This document shows positions 31,462 to 40,605 of a stretch of 64,000 bases of DNA, one piece after another. Position numbers and translations under genes: made by a program. Positions within the stretch are counted from its first letter, which is position 1. Every line of letters starts with the position of its first letter. The notes beneath the pieces are model-generated. The model saw only the letters and a program-made list of their open reading frames with translations. It did no database searches and was not told where the DNA came from. Location: NCBI RefSeq assembly GCF_014647795.1, contig NZ_BMPW01000001.1:1-64000 (forward strand). Direction: 5' to 3'. Source of the DNA: Actinoplanes campanulatus (GTDB lineage Bacteria; Actinomycetota; Actinomycetes; Mycobacteriales; Micromonosporaceae).

Positions 31462-34035
31462 TCATTCTTCCAGCAGGCCGATGGCGCGGGCCCGGGACAC
31501 GGCCTCCCGGCGGGTGTGGACGGTCAGTTTCGCCATGACGGCGGCCACGTGGGCGTCGACGGTACGGACCGAGAGCACCAGCCGCGCCGCGATCTCCGGG
31601 TTGCTCAGACCCTCGGCCAGCAGCCGCAGCACCTCGGCCTGGCGGCCGGTCAGTCCCGCCGGATGGTCCCGGGTGGCCGGCTGCGGCCCTCGCGGAATCC
31701 GGGAGAAGCCCAGCTCACGCAGCCGGGACCGGACCCGGCGGGCCAACGGTTCGGCGTCCAGGGAGTCGAGGATGCGGACCGCCGACAGCAGGTCCTCCTC
31801 CTCGTCGCTGTGGCTCAGGGCGAGCGCCTGGTCGTAGCGGCAGCCGGCCTCCGCCCACCGCCGGGCCGCCTCGTGCGGGCTGCCGTCGACGAGCGGCGCG
31901 TACGGATGAGGGACCGTGACCTCCGCGCCCAGCCGGTGCAGCCAGTAGCCGAACGCGCCCAGCCGGCGGCCGCCCTCCGCGGCCAGCACCCGCTGGAAGA
32001 CCGGCGTCAGCCGGTCGGCGGCGGCCGGGTCACCGCGCAGCCAGGCCGCCTCGGCCATCGCCGCGCCCGCCGGGCCGACCCGCTGCGCCTCCCCGATGCC
32101 GCGGGCCACCTCCCACGCCTCCTCGATCGGCGCCTCACCGCCCGCCCGGCCCCGGCGCAACCGCACCAGGCCCCGCACCACCAGCGCGGGGCTGCGCATC
32201 ACGGCGGGCGCGCCGTCGGCCCAGCGGGCGTGCCGGTCCGCCTCGTCCCACTCGCTCAGCCGGAAGAGGGCCGTCGAAAGGGTGACGTGCAGGTAGCGCA
32301 GGAAGCCCAGCACCTCGTGGCGCTCGGCGAACGCCATCCCCTCGTCGAGCAGCTCGCACGCCTCCCGCAGGCGCAGGTCGTCGATCAGGTGCCAGGCCAG
32401 GTTGGCGTACGCCCGGCAGGCGTGATCGTCCTCGCCCGCGGTGAGCGCCACGGCCAGGCTCTCGGTCAGCAACCGGTGGCCGCGCGGATCGCCGCGGTCC
32501 CAGAGGGCGTAGCCGACGTTGTTCAGCGCGTGCGACAGCACCCCGGCCGCGCCGGTCGCCCGGGCCAGGGCGATCGCCCGCTCCCCCGCCACGACCGCCG
32601 GGCCGGTCTGCCCGCCCAGGGCGTGCAGCTGCGACTGGTTGCTCAGTCCGAACGCGAGGGCCGCGTCGTCGCCGGCCCGCTCCAGGACCTCGACGGCCTC
32701 GGTGGCGGCCGTCTCGGCGCCCGGGCGGTCGCCGGCGTACCAGTGGACCCGGGAGAGGCGGCGCAGCGCGAGACCCAGCGCGGCCGGGCCGGTCAGGCCG
32801 CGGCGCAGCGCCACCGCCTCACGCTGGGCGGTGACGGCCGGTTCGGCCAGGCCCAGGGTGTAGCACTCCTCGGCGTACGCCTCCAGCAGACCGGCCCGCT
32901 CCTCCGGCGGGAACGCCGCCCTGTGTTCGAGAACCAGCCGGTAGTGGGCGGCCGCCTCACGGTGCGAACCGGCGGCGGTGGCCTCGGCGGCCGCAGCCGG
33001 CGCGTACCGGACGATCCGGTCGGCGTCGCCGGCCTCGGCGGCATGGTGCACCAGCCGGGACAGGTCGGCGTCGCCCCGCTCCAGCAGGGCGGCCAGCACC
33101 GCGCGGTTCGCGGCGATCCGCCGGGAGGCGGGCAGCGACGCGGCCACCGCCCGGCGCATCAGCTCGTGCCGGAACGCCACCCGGGACGGGGTGACCGTCA
33201 GCATGCCCCGCTGCTCGGCCGGGGCGAGCGCCTCCAGGCCGCCCGGCACGATCGCGTCCACCAGCCAGGACTCCACCGCGGACGGGACCACGGCGAGCAG
33301 GGCCAGGGCGTCCCGGCCGGGCCGGTCCAGGGATTGCAGACGGGCGTACACCGCCTCGGTGACCGTGGCCGGGACGCCGTCGGTGTCGCCGGTGCCGAGC
33401 ACCTCGGTGACGAAGAACGGGTTGCCGGAGGTGACCGCGAAGACCCGGGCCGAGTCGAGCCCCCGGTCACCGACCAGGCTGCGAACCGCTCCGGCGGACA
33501 GCCGGGCCAGCGGCAGGCGGCGCATCGGCGTGGTCACGGCCAGCCCGAGCAGGCCGTGCAACGGATGGTCGGCGCCGATCTCCTCGTCCCGGTAGGTGCC
33601 GACCATCACCACCGGCAGGGCCGCGATCCGGCGCACCAGGAACCGCAGCACGTCCAGCGTCGCCTCGTCGGCCCAGTGCAGGTCCTCGACGACCAGCACG
33701 GTCGGGTGGCCCGGCCAGTCCAGCTCGTTCCGGAACGCCTCGAACACCCGGGTCCGGTCGCCCGAGGACAGCGCCTCGGTGAGCCCCGCGCCGACCTTGC
33801 CGACCAGGTCGCGCAGCGGCCCCAGCACCCGTGGGGTGGCCAGGTCGTCGCAGTAGCCGACCAGCAGCCGGCCCTCGGCCGGCAGCACCGACCGGATCGC
33901 GTCGACCACGCTCGACTTGCCGATCCCCGCCTCGCCGGTGATCAGGACGACCGAGCCGTGCCCGTCCAGCGCCCGCCGGGCCACCAGGCCCAGCTCGCTC
34001 AGCTCGTGATCCCGTTCCAGCAGGGCCCGGCCCAT
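31462..34035 (-). CDS. Large ATP-binding LuxR family regulator (LAL type)
   Basis: This 857-aa regulator has an N-terminal ATPase with Walker A GEAGIGKS (residues 34-41) and Walker B VLVVEDLHWAD, a long TPR-like helical middle, and a C-terminal LuxR HTH (LTGRQAEVLRLLAEGLSNPEI and LVLSVRTVDAHVAAVMAKL). LAL regulators act as ligand-responsive activators, often of catabolic or secondary-metabolite genes. It is divergent from the methyltransferase gene. TCTAGGT occurs twice, 12 bp apart, at 34045 and 34057 in the shared region, a possible binding site. The MBL hydrolase gene follows directly. Confidence 0.9.
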   Translation of the reverse strand: MGRALLERDHELSELGLVARRALDGHGSVVLITGEAGIGKSSVVDAIRSVLPAEGRLLVGYCDDLATPRVLGPLRDLVGKVGAGLTEALSSGDRTRVFEAFRNELDWPGHPTVLVVEDLHWADEATLDVLRFLVRRIAALPVVMVGTYRDEEIGADHPLHGLLGLAVTTPMRRLPLARLSAGAVRSLVGDRGLDSARVFAVTSGNPFFVTEVLGTGDTDGVPATVTEAVYARLQSLDRPGRDALALLAVVPSAVESWLVDAIVPGGLEALAPAEQRGMLTVTPSRVAFRHELMRRAVAASLPASRRIAANRAVLAALLERGDADLSRLVHHAAEAGDADRIVRYAPAAAAEATAAGSHREAAAHYRLVLEHRAAFPPEERAGLLEAYAEECYTLGLAEPAVTAQREAVALRRGLTGPAALGLALRRLSRVHWYAGDRPGAETAATEAVEVLERAGDDAALAFGLSNQSQLHALGGQTGPAVVAGERAIALARATGAAGVLSHALNNVGYALWDRGDPRGHRLLTESLAVALTAGEDDHACRAYANLAWHLIDDLRLREACELLDEGMAFAERHEVLGFLRYLHVTLSTALFRLSEWDEADRHARWADGAPAVMRSPALVVRGLVRLRRGRAGGEAPIEEAWEVARGIGEAQRVGPAGAAMAEAAWLRGDPAAADRLTPVFQRVLAAEGGRRLGAFGYWLHRLGAEVTVPHPYAPLVDGSPHEAARRWAEAGCRYDQALALSHSDEEEDLLSAVRILDSLDAEPLARRVRSRLRELGFSRIPRGPQPATRDHPAGLTGRQAEVLRLLAEGLSNPEIAARLVLSVRTVDAHVAAVMAKLTVHTRREAVSRARAIGLLEE

Positions 34036-34131
34036 GCCGCGGAGTCTAGGTGCCGGTCTAGGTATCCACGCCCGTCGAGCCAGGTAGCCGACACGGAGTT
34101 CCGGCGCCTCGAAGACTTATAGAAACGAAGC

Positions 34132-35187
34132 ATGACAGTCAACGAAGCGAAACTGATGGAATTCGTGCACCGGTTCGTCGGCGACCTGGGCGCCACCATG
34201 GCCGCCGGCGGCGTCGTGATCGGCGACCGGCTCGGCCTGTACCGGGCCCTCGCCACCGGCGCGGCGCTGCCGGAGGAACTCGCCGAGCGGACCGGCACCG
34301 CTCCCCGCTACGTCGAGGAGTGGCTGCGGGGCCAGGCAGCCGGTGGCTACGTGGAGTTCGACCCGGCGAGCGGGCGTTACTCGCTCACCCCCGAGCAGGC
34401 GTTCGCGCTCACCGACCCGGACGGGCCGATCTTCGCGCCCGGGGCCTTCCAGCTGGCGCTCGGAGCACTCAAGGCGGAGCCACGGATCACCGCGGCGTTC
34501 CGTACCGGTGACGGGCTGGGCTGGCACCAGCACGACGACGACGTGTTCACCGGCTGCGAACGCTTCTTCCGGCCCGGTTACAGCGCCCACCTGATCGCCG
34601 AATGGCTGCCGGCCCTGGACGGGATCGAGGACCGGCTGCGCGGGGGCATCCGGGTCGCCGACGTCGGCTGCGGTCACGGTGCGTCGACGGTGCTGATGGC
34701 CCACGCCTACCCGAACTCGGTCTTCACCGGCTCCGACTACCATCACGGCTCGGTCGACCAGGCCCGCAAACGGGCCGCCGACGCCGGTCTGGACGGGCGG
34801 GTCAGCTTCGAGGCGGCGGGTGCGCAGGGCTTCGGTGGCGGACCGTACGACCTGGTCACCACGTTCGACGCGCTGCACGACATGGGCGACCCGCTCGGCG
34901 CGGCCCGGCACATCCGCGACCAGCTCACCCCGTCCGGCGCCTGGATGATCGTCGAACCGGCCGCCGGCGCCACGGTCGCCGACAACCTCAACCCGGTCGG
35001 CCGCGTCTACTACGCCTTCTCGGCGTTCCTCTGCGTGCCGAGCGCCCTCTCCCAGGACGGCGGCTACTCCCTCGGCGCCCAGGCCGGCGAGGAGCCGATC
35101 CGCCGCCTGGCCACCGACGCCGGTTTCACCCACTTCCGCCGGGTCGCCGAGACCCCGTTCAACATCGTCTACGAGGCCAAACCCTAA
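34132..35187 (+). CDS. Class I SAM-dependent methyltransferase with winged-helix N-terminus
   Basis: This 351-aa protein has a helical/winged-helix-like N-terminal domain (residues about 1-110), as in O-methyltransferases that dimerise through it. A Rossmann domain with VADVGCGHGAST follows. YHHGSVDQARKR, TFDALHDMGDP and the C-terminal ETPFNIVYEAKP also fit. It probably methylates a small metabolite. Divergent from the LAL regulator, it may be its target. A -10-like TTATAG stands about 10 nt before the ATG. Substrate unknown. Confidence 0.85.
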   Translation: MTVNEAKLMEFVHRFVGDLGATMAAGGVVIGDRLGLYRALATGAALPEELAERTGTAPRYVEEWLRGQAAGGYVEFDPASGRYSLTPEQAFALTDPDGPIFAPGAFQLALGALKAEPRITAAFRTGDGLGWHQHDDDVFTGCERFFRPGYSAHLIAEWLPALDGIEDRLRGGIRVADVGCGHGASTVLMAHAYPNSVFTGSDYHHGSVDQARKRAADAGLDGRVSFEAAGAQGFGGGPYDLVTTFDALHDMGDPLGAARHIRDQLTPSGAWMIVEPAAGATVADNLNPVGRVYYAFSAFLCVPSALSQDGGYSLGAQAGEEPIRRLATDAGFTHFRRVAETPFNIVYEAKP

Positions 35188-35603
35188 AACCGCCGATATC
35201 GTACGGGTCTGAGCGTTCTCGACCGCATCCTTCCCGTCCCGCCGGTTCCGCACGGCCGCGCTGCCACTCCATGCCGCAGCGCGGCCGCCGGGCTGATCCC
35301 GGTGGTCACCCTCGCGACCGGTTGCCCACTCCAGCCACCCCCGCGGCTCCCGCCCGTCGAGCCACCCGGCGCTCCAGGACGGGTGGGCGCACACGACGCG
35401 GGCTCCGTGTTCCGGCACCGCTGCGATGGAAGCGGCCAGCGCACACACGACGCTTCGCGTGTGCCCTCACACCCGGCAGACGCGAACGGTCCTGGGTAGA
35501 CGGTGCGGCGCGACATGCCGACGATCGTGGACACGGGTTGATCAGCGGGCCGGAACGGGTAGGTAAGAATGCTGACGACCACCTCACCGGAAGGGAAACA
35601 CGC
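35188..35603. other. Gene-free region with a block resembling the 27.9-kb gap
   Basis: No credible ORF is found. At about 35322-35398 a block starts TTGCCCACTC and ends GTGGGCGCACACGACG, about the same length as the block at 27945-28023 and sharing those ends. A dyad-like TGCCCAC/GTGGGCG pair is present. The last 60 nt before the next gene hold GGAAGGG, its ribosome-binding site. Confidence 0.45.
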
Positions 35604-36107
35604 GTGACGGATCGACCGCTCTACGCCGAACTGGGTTTCACCGACGCCGAGTGGGGGCTGCTGACCGGCCTTCCGCAGTCGGTGCTCACCGCGGCGAGCG
35701 CCGCCACCCCGGACAGCGCCCGCAAGACCCGTGCCGAGAGCGCGGCCGGGCTCGACCGCATCTCCGACGGAAGGGCCTCGGCCAGCCCGCTGGTCGCCGC
35801 CGTCGCCGCGGCCGCGGTGGCCGAGGCCGGCGACCCGGAGATCGGTGAGGAGGCGCCGGTGATCGAGCCGGCCGACCCGGCCGGTTACGCGGCCGACGTG
35901 GTGGGCCGGGCCGCCGAGGTGGCGGCGCTGCTGGCCGCGAAGGCGTCGGCCGCGGACGCCGAGACCTACCGGCACTGGCTCGTGGAGATCGCCGACGAGG
36001 TGGTGGGCGCGGCCTCCAGCGGCGGCCTGCTCGGTATCGGCGGCGAGACCGTCACCGAGAGCGAGCGCACCTTCCGCGACGACCTGGCCCAGGCCCTGGC
36101 CGGCTGA
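35604..36107 (+). CDS. Hypothetical acidic alanine-rich protein, 167 aa
   Basis: The start at GTG (TDRPLYAELGFTDAEWGLL) is supported by GGAAGGG about 8 nt upstream. The sequence is helical, Ala/Glu/Asp-rich, with a central PEIGEEAPVIEPADPAGY segment and a C-terminal GLLGIGGETVTESERTFRDD. There is no signal peptide or membrane helix. The reading frame is clean and the codon use matches its neighbours, so I regard it as real. I do not recognise the family. It is convergent with the following monooxygenase gene. Confidence 0.7.
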   Translation: MTDRPLYAELGFTDAEWGLLTGLPQSVLTAASAATPDSARKTRAESAAGLDRISDGRASASPLVAAVAAAAVAEAGDPEIGEEAPVIEPADPAGYAADVVGRAAEVAALLAAKASAADAETYRHWLVEIADEVVGAASSGGLLGIGGETVTESERTFRDDLAQALAG

Positions 36108-36182
36108 TCTCCGCCCGGCTGGATCTTTGCGGCTGGCTCTCAGGGCTGTCCTGGTGTGGTGGGGGCGGGACTGGGAGCCGGC

Positions 36183-37295
36183 TCAGGTGGGTGGGCGCCA
36201 GGTGAGGACGGGGTCCATCTGGCGGAGGATCAGGTCGGGGCCGAGCCTGCCGCCCAGGGCCATGCCCGCGTTGCGGAGGCGCTCGGCGAGTGGGTGGCCG
36301 AGGTTGGCCATGCGGCCCACTCTGCGGGAGGCCCGGGCCACCTCGGTGGTACGAGGAAGCCGCTCGGCCGTGTAACGGGGCAGGTCGTCGGCGTGCCGGG
36401 CCAGGACGACCGCGTCCTCGAGGGCCTGGCAGGCGCCCTGGCCGAGGTTCGGGGTCATGGCGTGGGCGGCGTCGCCGAGCAGCGCGACCCGGCCGGTGTG
36501 GAAGCGGGGCAGCGGCTCGTCGAGGCAGCGGATGTCGGTGCGGACCACCTCGGTGGCGGCGGCGATCAGCGACGGGACGGGCTCGTGCCAGTCACCGAAG
36601 AGGCGCAGCATCTCCGCCTTCTCGTCGCCGGCGCGGCCACCCTCGGCGGCGGGTGCGGTGGCGTAGCAGTAGACGCGGCCGTCACCGAGCACGGCCACCC
36701 CGAAGACCTTTCCGGCGCCCCAGGTCTCGGCGGCGACGAGGGTTCCACCGGGGTGCGGCACGACGATGCGCCAGCTCGTGACGCCGGTGTAGACCGGGCC
36801 GGGGTGGGTGGGGAACAGCTTCGCGCGTACCGGTGAATGAAGTCCGTCGGCGGCGACCACCAGATCGGCGGTGAGCGTGCCGTCGGCCGTGACCACCCGC
36901 CCGGTCTCCGGATCGACGTCGTCGGCCGGCAGGCCGAGGCGGAGCTCGCCGGGAGCGAGCTGCTCGGCGAGCGTGCGGACGAGGGTGGCCCGGTGCACCA
37001 CGATGACCGGTTCGCCGTAGCGGGCGGCCGCCTTCGACGCGTCGGTCCGGGTGATCCATCCGCCGTCGGGGCGGCGGATCCCGGCGGTGCCCTGGAGTCC
37101 GGACAGCTCGCGGATACGCTCGCCGGCGCCGAGGGCGTCGAGGACGCGCAGCGCGTTGGGGGCGACGGCGAGCCCGGCGCCGACCGGTTCGAGGGCGGGC
37201 GCCCGTTCCAGGACGGTCACCTCCCAGCCGCGCCGCCGGAGGGCCACCCCGGCCGCCAGTCCACCGATTCCGGCTCCGATCACCACCGCACGCAT
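36183..37295 (-). CDS. FAD-dependent monooxygenase (group A)
   Basis: This 370-aa protein has GAGIGGLAAGVALRRRG at the N-terminus, AADGLHSPVR in the middle and LLGDAAHAMTPNLGQGACQA near the C-terminus, the three flavin-monooxygenase motifs. It probably hydroxylates an aromatic or polyketide compound with NAD(P)H. ATG MRAVVIGAG is the start. It is divergent from an AraC gene with only 44 nt between, so the regulator may control it. Substrate unknown. Confidence 0.88.
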   Translation of the reverse strand: MRAVVIGAGIGGLAAGVALRRRGWEVTVLERAPALEPVGAGLAVAPNALRVLDALGAGERIRELSGLQGTAGIRRPDGGWITRTDASKAAARYGEPVIVVHRATLVRTLAEQLAPGELRLGLPADDVDPETGRVVTADGTLTADLVVAADGLHSPVRAKLFPTHPGPVYTGVTSWRIVVPHPGGTLVAAETWGAGKVFGVAVLGDGRVYCYATAPAAEGGRAGDEKAEMLRLFGDWHEPVPSLIAAATEVVRTDIRCLDEPLPRFHTGRVALLGDAAHAMTPNLGQGACQALEDAVVLARHADDLPRYTAERLPRTTEVARASRRVGRMANLGHPLAERLRNAGMALGGRLGPDLILRQMDPVLTWRPPT

Positions 37296-37339
37296 GGGCC
37301 AGATCCTCGCATCCGCGCCGATCGGGGAGACTGGCGGGC

Positions 37340-38221
37340 ATGGACGAGTACGCGTGGTCCTACCCGGCTCCGGGGCTGCGGCCGTGGATCGGGCACTACA
37401 CCGGCTACCGGCAGCGTGGGGTGGCGCCGGCCCGGCACCGGGGGCTGCCGTCGCCGTACCTGACGCTGATCTTCACGCTGGACGATCCGCTGGTCATGGC
37501 CGCGCACCCGGATCCGCGTCAGGCGCCGGGCCGGTACCGGTCGCTCGCCGGTGGGCTGCACCTGGCGCCCGCGCTGATCACCCACGACGGCCGGCAGTCC
37601 GGGGTGCAGGTGGCGGTGCACCCGCTGGGCTGCCGGGTGCTTCTCGGGGTCCCCGCGGCCGAGCTCGCCAACCTGGACGTGGACGCGGGCGCGCTGCTCG
37701 GTGACCGGTTCGTCGGTGAGACGCGGGACCGGCTGCGGTGCGCGCCGGACTGGCCGGCCCGGTTCGCGGTGCTCGACGCCATGCTGGGCGCGCTGCTCCG
37801 GGAGGACGCCGGGCCGTCGTGGGCCGCGCACGCGGTACGCCGTCTGTTCGGCGCCGGCCCGGTCAGTGTCGCGGGGCTCGCCTCGGAGGTGGGCTGGAGT
37901 CCGCGGCACCTGACCGACCGGTTCCGGGCCGAGGTGGGGATCCGGCCGAAGGAGGCGGCCCGGGTGGCACGCTTCGACCGGGCCCGGCGGGCGATGCGGC
38001 CCGGGGTGCGGCTGGCCGATGTGGCGGCCGCACACGGGTACGCCGACCAGTCGCATCTGGTCCGGGACTTCCGGGCGTTCGCGGGGTGCGCGCCGTCCCG
38101 CTGGCTGGCCGACGAATTCGGGAGTTCCGGTCTGTTCCAGGCGCCCGTGGAGCTGGCGGGTGACTTCGGTTTCGTCCAAGCGCATGCGGGACCCGGCGAC
38201 GACGATGGACGGTATGACTGA
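37340..38221 (+). CDS. AraC family transcriptional regulator
   Basis: This 293-aa protein has a variable N-terminal sensing half and a C-terminal double HTH with VAGLASEVGWSPRHLTDRF and LADVAAAHGYADQSHLVRDF, the two helix pairs of AraC/XylS proteins. FRAFAGCAPSRWL is the usual end of the domain. Its stop overlaps the VOC gene start by 8 nt, so the two are coupled. It is divergent from the FAD monooxygenase and is its likely regulator. Confidence 0.9.
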   Translation: MDEYAWSYPAPGLRPWIGHYTGYRQRGVAPARHRGLPSPYLTLIFTLDDPLVMAAHPDPRQAPGRYRSLAGGLHLAPALITHDGRQSGVQVAVHPLGCRVLLGVPAAELANLDVDAGALLGDRFVGETRDRLRCAPDWPARFAVLDAMLGALLREDAGPSWAAHAVRRLFGAGPVSVAGLASEVGWSPRHLTDRFRAEVGIRPKEAARVARFDRARRAMRPGVRLADVAAAHGYADQSHLVRDFRAFAGCAPSRWLADEFGSSGLFQAPVELAGDFGFVQAHAGPGDDDGRYD

Positions 38222-38630
38222 TTCGCAAGCACCGGCCCCGCAGGTGTGGCCGACCCTGAAGGCGAACGACGCCCGGGCGCTGATCCGGTTCCTGGTCGAG
38301 GCGTTCGGTTTCGAGGAGACCGTGGTCCACGGCGAGGGCGACACGGTCGACCACGCCGAGCTCAGCTGGCCGCCCGGTGGCGGCGTCATGCTCGGTTCGG
38401 TGCGCGACGACCCCGGCAACCCGTGGAACGACCTGGCACCGGGGAGTTTCGGAGGGTATGTGGTGACCGACGACGTCGACGGCCTGTACGCGCGGGCGGC
38501 CGCCGCCGGGGCGGAGATCCTGCGGAAGCCGGCCGACACCGGCTACGGTTCGCGGGACTTCACGGCTCGTGACCCGGAGGGCAACCTGTGGTCGTTCGGC
38601 ACGTACCGGGGCGCGCCGAGAAGAGGGTGA
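38214..38630 (+). CDS. VOC family (glyoxalase/bleomycin resistance-like) protein
   Basis: This 138-aa single-domain protein has the paired betaalphabetabetabeta fold pattern, with RFLVEAFGFEETVVH, HAELSWPPGGGVMLG, YVVTDDVDGLYARAAAAGAE and RDPEGNLWSFGTY. It is often linked to small-molecule binding or modification. ATG MTDSQ at 38214 overlaps the AraC stop; another ATG three codons upstream is possible. It forms a two-gene unit with AraC and probably acts in the same response. Function unknown. Confidence 0.85.
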   Translation: MTDSQAPAPQVWPTLKANDARALIRFLVEAFGFEETVVHGEGDTVDHAELSWPPGGGVMLGSVRDDPGNPWNDLAPGSFGGYVVTDDVDGLYARAAAAGAEILRKPADTGYGSRDFTARDPEGNLWSFGTYRGAPRRG

Positions 38631-38731
38631 GTGGGCAGCTCAGCCCGGCGGGCGCGCCGCCGGGCCCGGCCCGGCAGACGATCGCGGGTATGGCAACGGC
38701 GGTTCGCGTGTCCCGTACCGGAAATGGGTTT

Positions 38732-39358
38732 TCAATCGCCGCGGAGAAGGCCCTGACCGATCGCCGTGGCCACCGCGGAGGCCCGGTCCCGGACGCCGAG
38801 CTTGGCGTAGGCGTGCAGCAGGTGTGTCTTGACGGTGGCCTCGCTGATGAACAGGCGCTTGGCCGTCTCCCGGTTGGTGCAGCCCCGGGCGATCAGGCCG
38901 AGCACCTCCAGCTCGCGCTGGCTGAGCGGCTCCTTGGCGGGTGACCGGAGCTGGCCCATGAGACGGCCGGCGACGGCCGGGGAGAGCACCGACTCGCCGC
39001 GGTGCGCCGCCAGCACGGCCCGGAAGAGCTCCTCGCGCGGGGTGTCCTTGAGCAGGTAGCCGGTGGCGCCCGCCTTGATCGCGGGAAGCACGTCGCTGTC
39101 GGTGTCGTAGGTGGTGAGGACCAGGACGCGGGCGGTGCAGCCGCGCGCCTTGAGCTCGCGGATGGTGGTGACGCCGTCCATCACCGGCATGCGCAGGTCC
39201 ATCAGCACGACGTCGGGGGTGACGGCCTCGGTGAGGGCGAGCGCCTCCCGGCCGTCACCGGCCTCGCCGAGGACGGTGAACCGGCCGTCGCCGGTGAACA
39301 TGCCGCGCAGGCCGTCGCGCACCACCGGGTGATCGTCGACGATGACTATCTTGATCAT
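38732..39358 (-). CDS. NarL/FixJ-type response regulator
   Basis: This 208-aa regulator has a receiver domain with D8/D9, phospho-acceptor D54 (VVLMDLRMP) and the lysine in LLKDTP, then a LuxR-type HTH (LSQRELEVLGLIARGCTNRE through SEATVKTHL). Its ATG overlaps the kinase stop (ATGA). With the kinase and ABC transporter genes it forms a minus-strand operon, so it probably controls the exporter. Confidence 0.94.
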   Translation of the reverse strand: MIKIVIVDDHPVVRDGLRGMFTGDGRFTVLGEAGDGREALALTEAVTPDVVLMDLRMPVMDGVTTIRELKARGCTARVLVLTTYDTDSDVLPAIKAGATGYLLKDTPREELFRAVLAAHRGESVLSPAVAGRLMGQLRSPAKEPLSQRELEVLGLIARGCTNRETAKRLFISEATVKTHLLHAYAKLGVRDRASAVATAIGQGLLRGD

Positions 39359-40590
39359 GCTGCTCCGATCGCGATGGCCGGAACGCACGCGGAGATCGCG
39401 GTTCCGCCGCCGGGTTCCGACTCGACCTCCAGGGTTCCGGCGATGCGGCTGAGGCGTTCCCGCATCGCGTGCAGGCCGAAGCCGCCGTTCTCGGTGACCT
39501 CCCGCGGCGCGTCCGGGTCGAAGCCGGCGCCGTCGTCGCGGACGTCCAGGGTGATCAGGTCCTCCATGTAGGACAGGGTGAGGCCGACCCGGCCGGCGGC
39601 GGCGTGCCGGGCCACGTTGGCCAGCGCCTCCTGGGCGGTCCGCAGCAGGGTCGTCTCGATGTCCGGAAGCATCGGCCGGGCCGTCCCGGTGACCGTCAGG
39701 TCGGCGCGGACGCCGTGGATGCCGGCCCACGCCCGGACCACCTCGTCCAGCGCCTCGGGCAGCCGGGCCGCGTCCAGATGCTGCGGGCGCAGCGCCTGCA
39801 CCGAGCGGCGCGCCTCGGAGAGGCTCTCCCGGGCCAGGCGCTTCGCCGCCACCAGGTGCCGGTCGCGTTCGGCCGGGTGCGACTCGGCCGCCTCGAGCTG
39901 GGTGACGATGCCGGTCAGGCCCTGGGCGAGGACGTCGTGGATCTCGCCGGCCATCCGCTGCCGCTCGTTGAGGACGCCCGCCTCGTGTGCCTGGACCAGC
40001 AGTTGGGCGTGCAGCCCGGCGTTCTCCTTGAGGGCGGCGGCGAGTTTCGCGTTGGCCTCGGCGAGCGCGTCGATCCGGTCCTCGCGGCTCTGCGACCGCC
40101 GGTCGGCCCGGATCCCGATCAGGGTCATGGTCTCGGCGATCAGCAGGTTGCAGACCAGGACCGCCAGGTAGATGACGATCCCGTCGTCGCCCGCGAAGGT
40201 GACCCATCCGCCGACCTGGGCGAAGGCGTTGACCGCGGCGACCGGCGCCACCACGGCCAGCGGCCACATGCCGCGGACCGCATAGCCGATGAAGAGGTAG
40301 CCGGACCAGGTGTAGATGCCGAAGAGCGGGCTGCACCAGGCGAGCCACAGACCGAGAAGGATCAGGCCGGTGAGGAAGACCGCCATCAGGCCGCTCCGGT
40401 GCTGCCAGCCCGGGTGCAGATCCACCCACCAGGCGATCCAGCAGGCGGTCAGCGCGGTGGCGGTCAGGATGGTGGGAAGGTCCGTGTGCGGGACCGGGGT
40501 GTTCCAGGCCACCAGCACCAGCACCAGCGAACAGGCCAGTGTCCCGTAGGTCAGGATCGGGCGCGTCAGATCCCGGGTGGGGTCCTCCAT
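39355..40590 (-). CDS. NarL-type sensor histidine kinase
   Basis: This 411-aa kinase has four or five membrane helices in the first 160 residues, a coiled-coil stretch (about 168-200) and a HisKA_3 domain with H218 in MAGEIHDVLAQGLTGI. A C-terminal ATPase with NVARHA-type N-box and DDGAGFDP follows. ATG MEDPTRDL is chosen, with GGGAG 5 nt upstream; a GTG two codons earlier is alternative. It lies 15 nt after the ABC permease stop. It may sense the exported compound or membrane damage. Confidence 0.92.
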   Translation of the reverse strand: MEDPTRDLTRPILTYGTLACSLVLVLVAWNTPVPHTDLPTILTATALTACWIAWWVDLHPGWQHRSGLMAVFLTGLILLGLWLAWCSPLFGIYTWSGYLFIGYAVRGMWPLAVVAPVAAVNAFAQVGGWVTFAGDDGIVIYLAVLVCNLLIAETMTLIGIRADRRSQSREDRIDALAEANAKLAAALKENAGLHAQLLVQAHEAGVLNERQRMAGEIHDVLAQGLTGIVTQLEAAESHPAERDRHLVAAKRLARESLSEARRSVQALRPQHLDAARLPEALDEVVRAWAGIHGVRADLTVTGTARPMLPDIETTLLRTAQEALANVARHAAAGRVGLTLSYMEDLITLDVRDDGAGFDPDAPREVTENGGFGLHAMRERLSRIAGTLEVESEPGGGTAISACVPAIAIGAA

Positions 40591-40605
40591 GGTCACTCCC
40601 GATCG

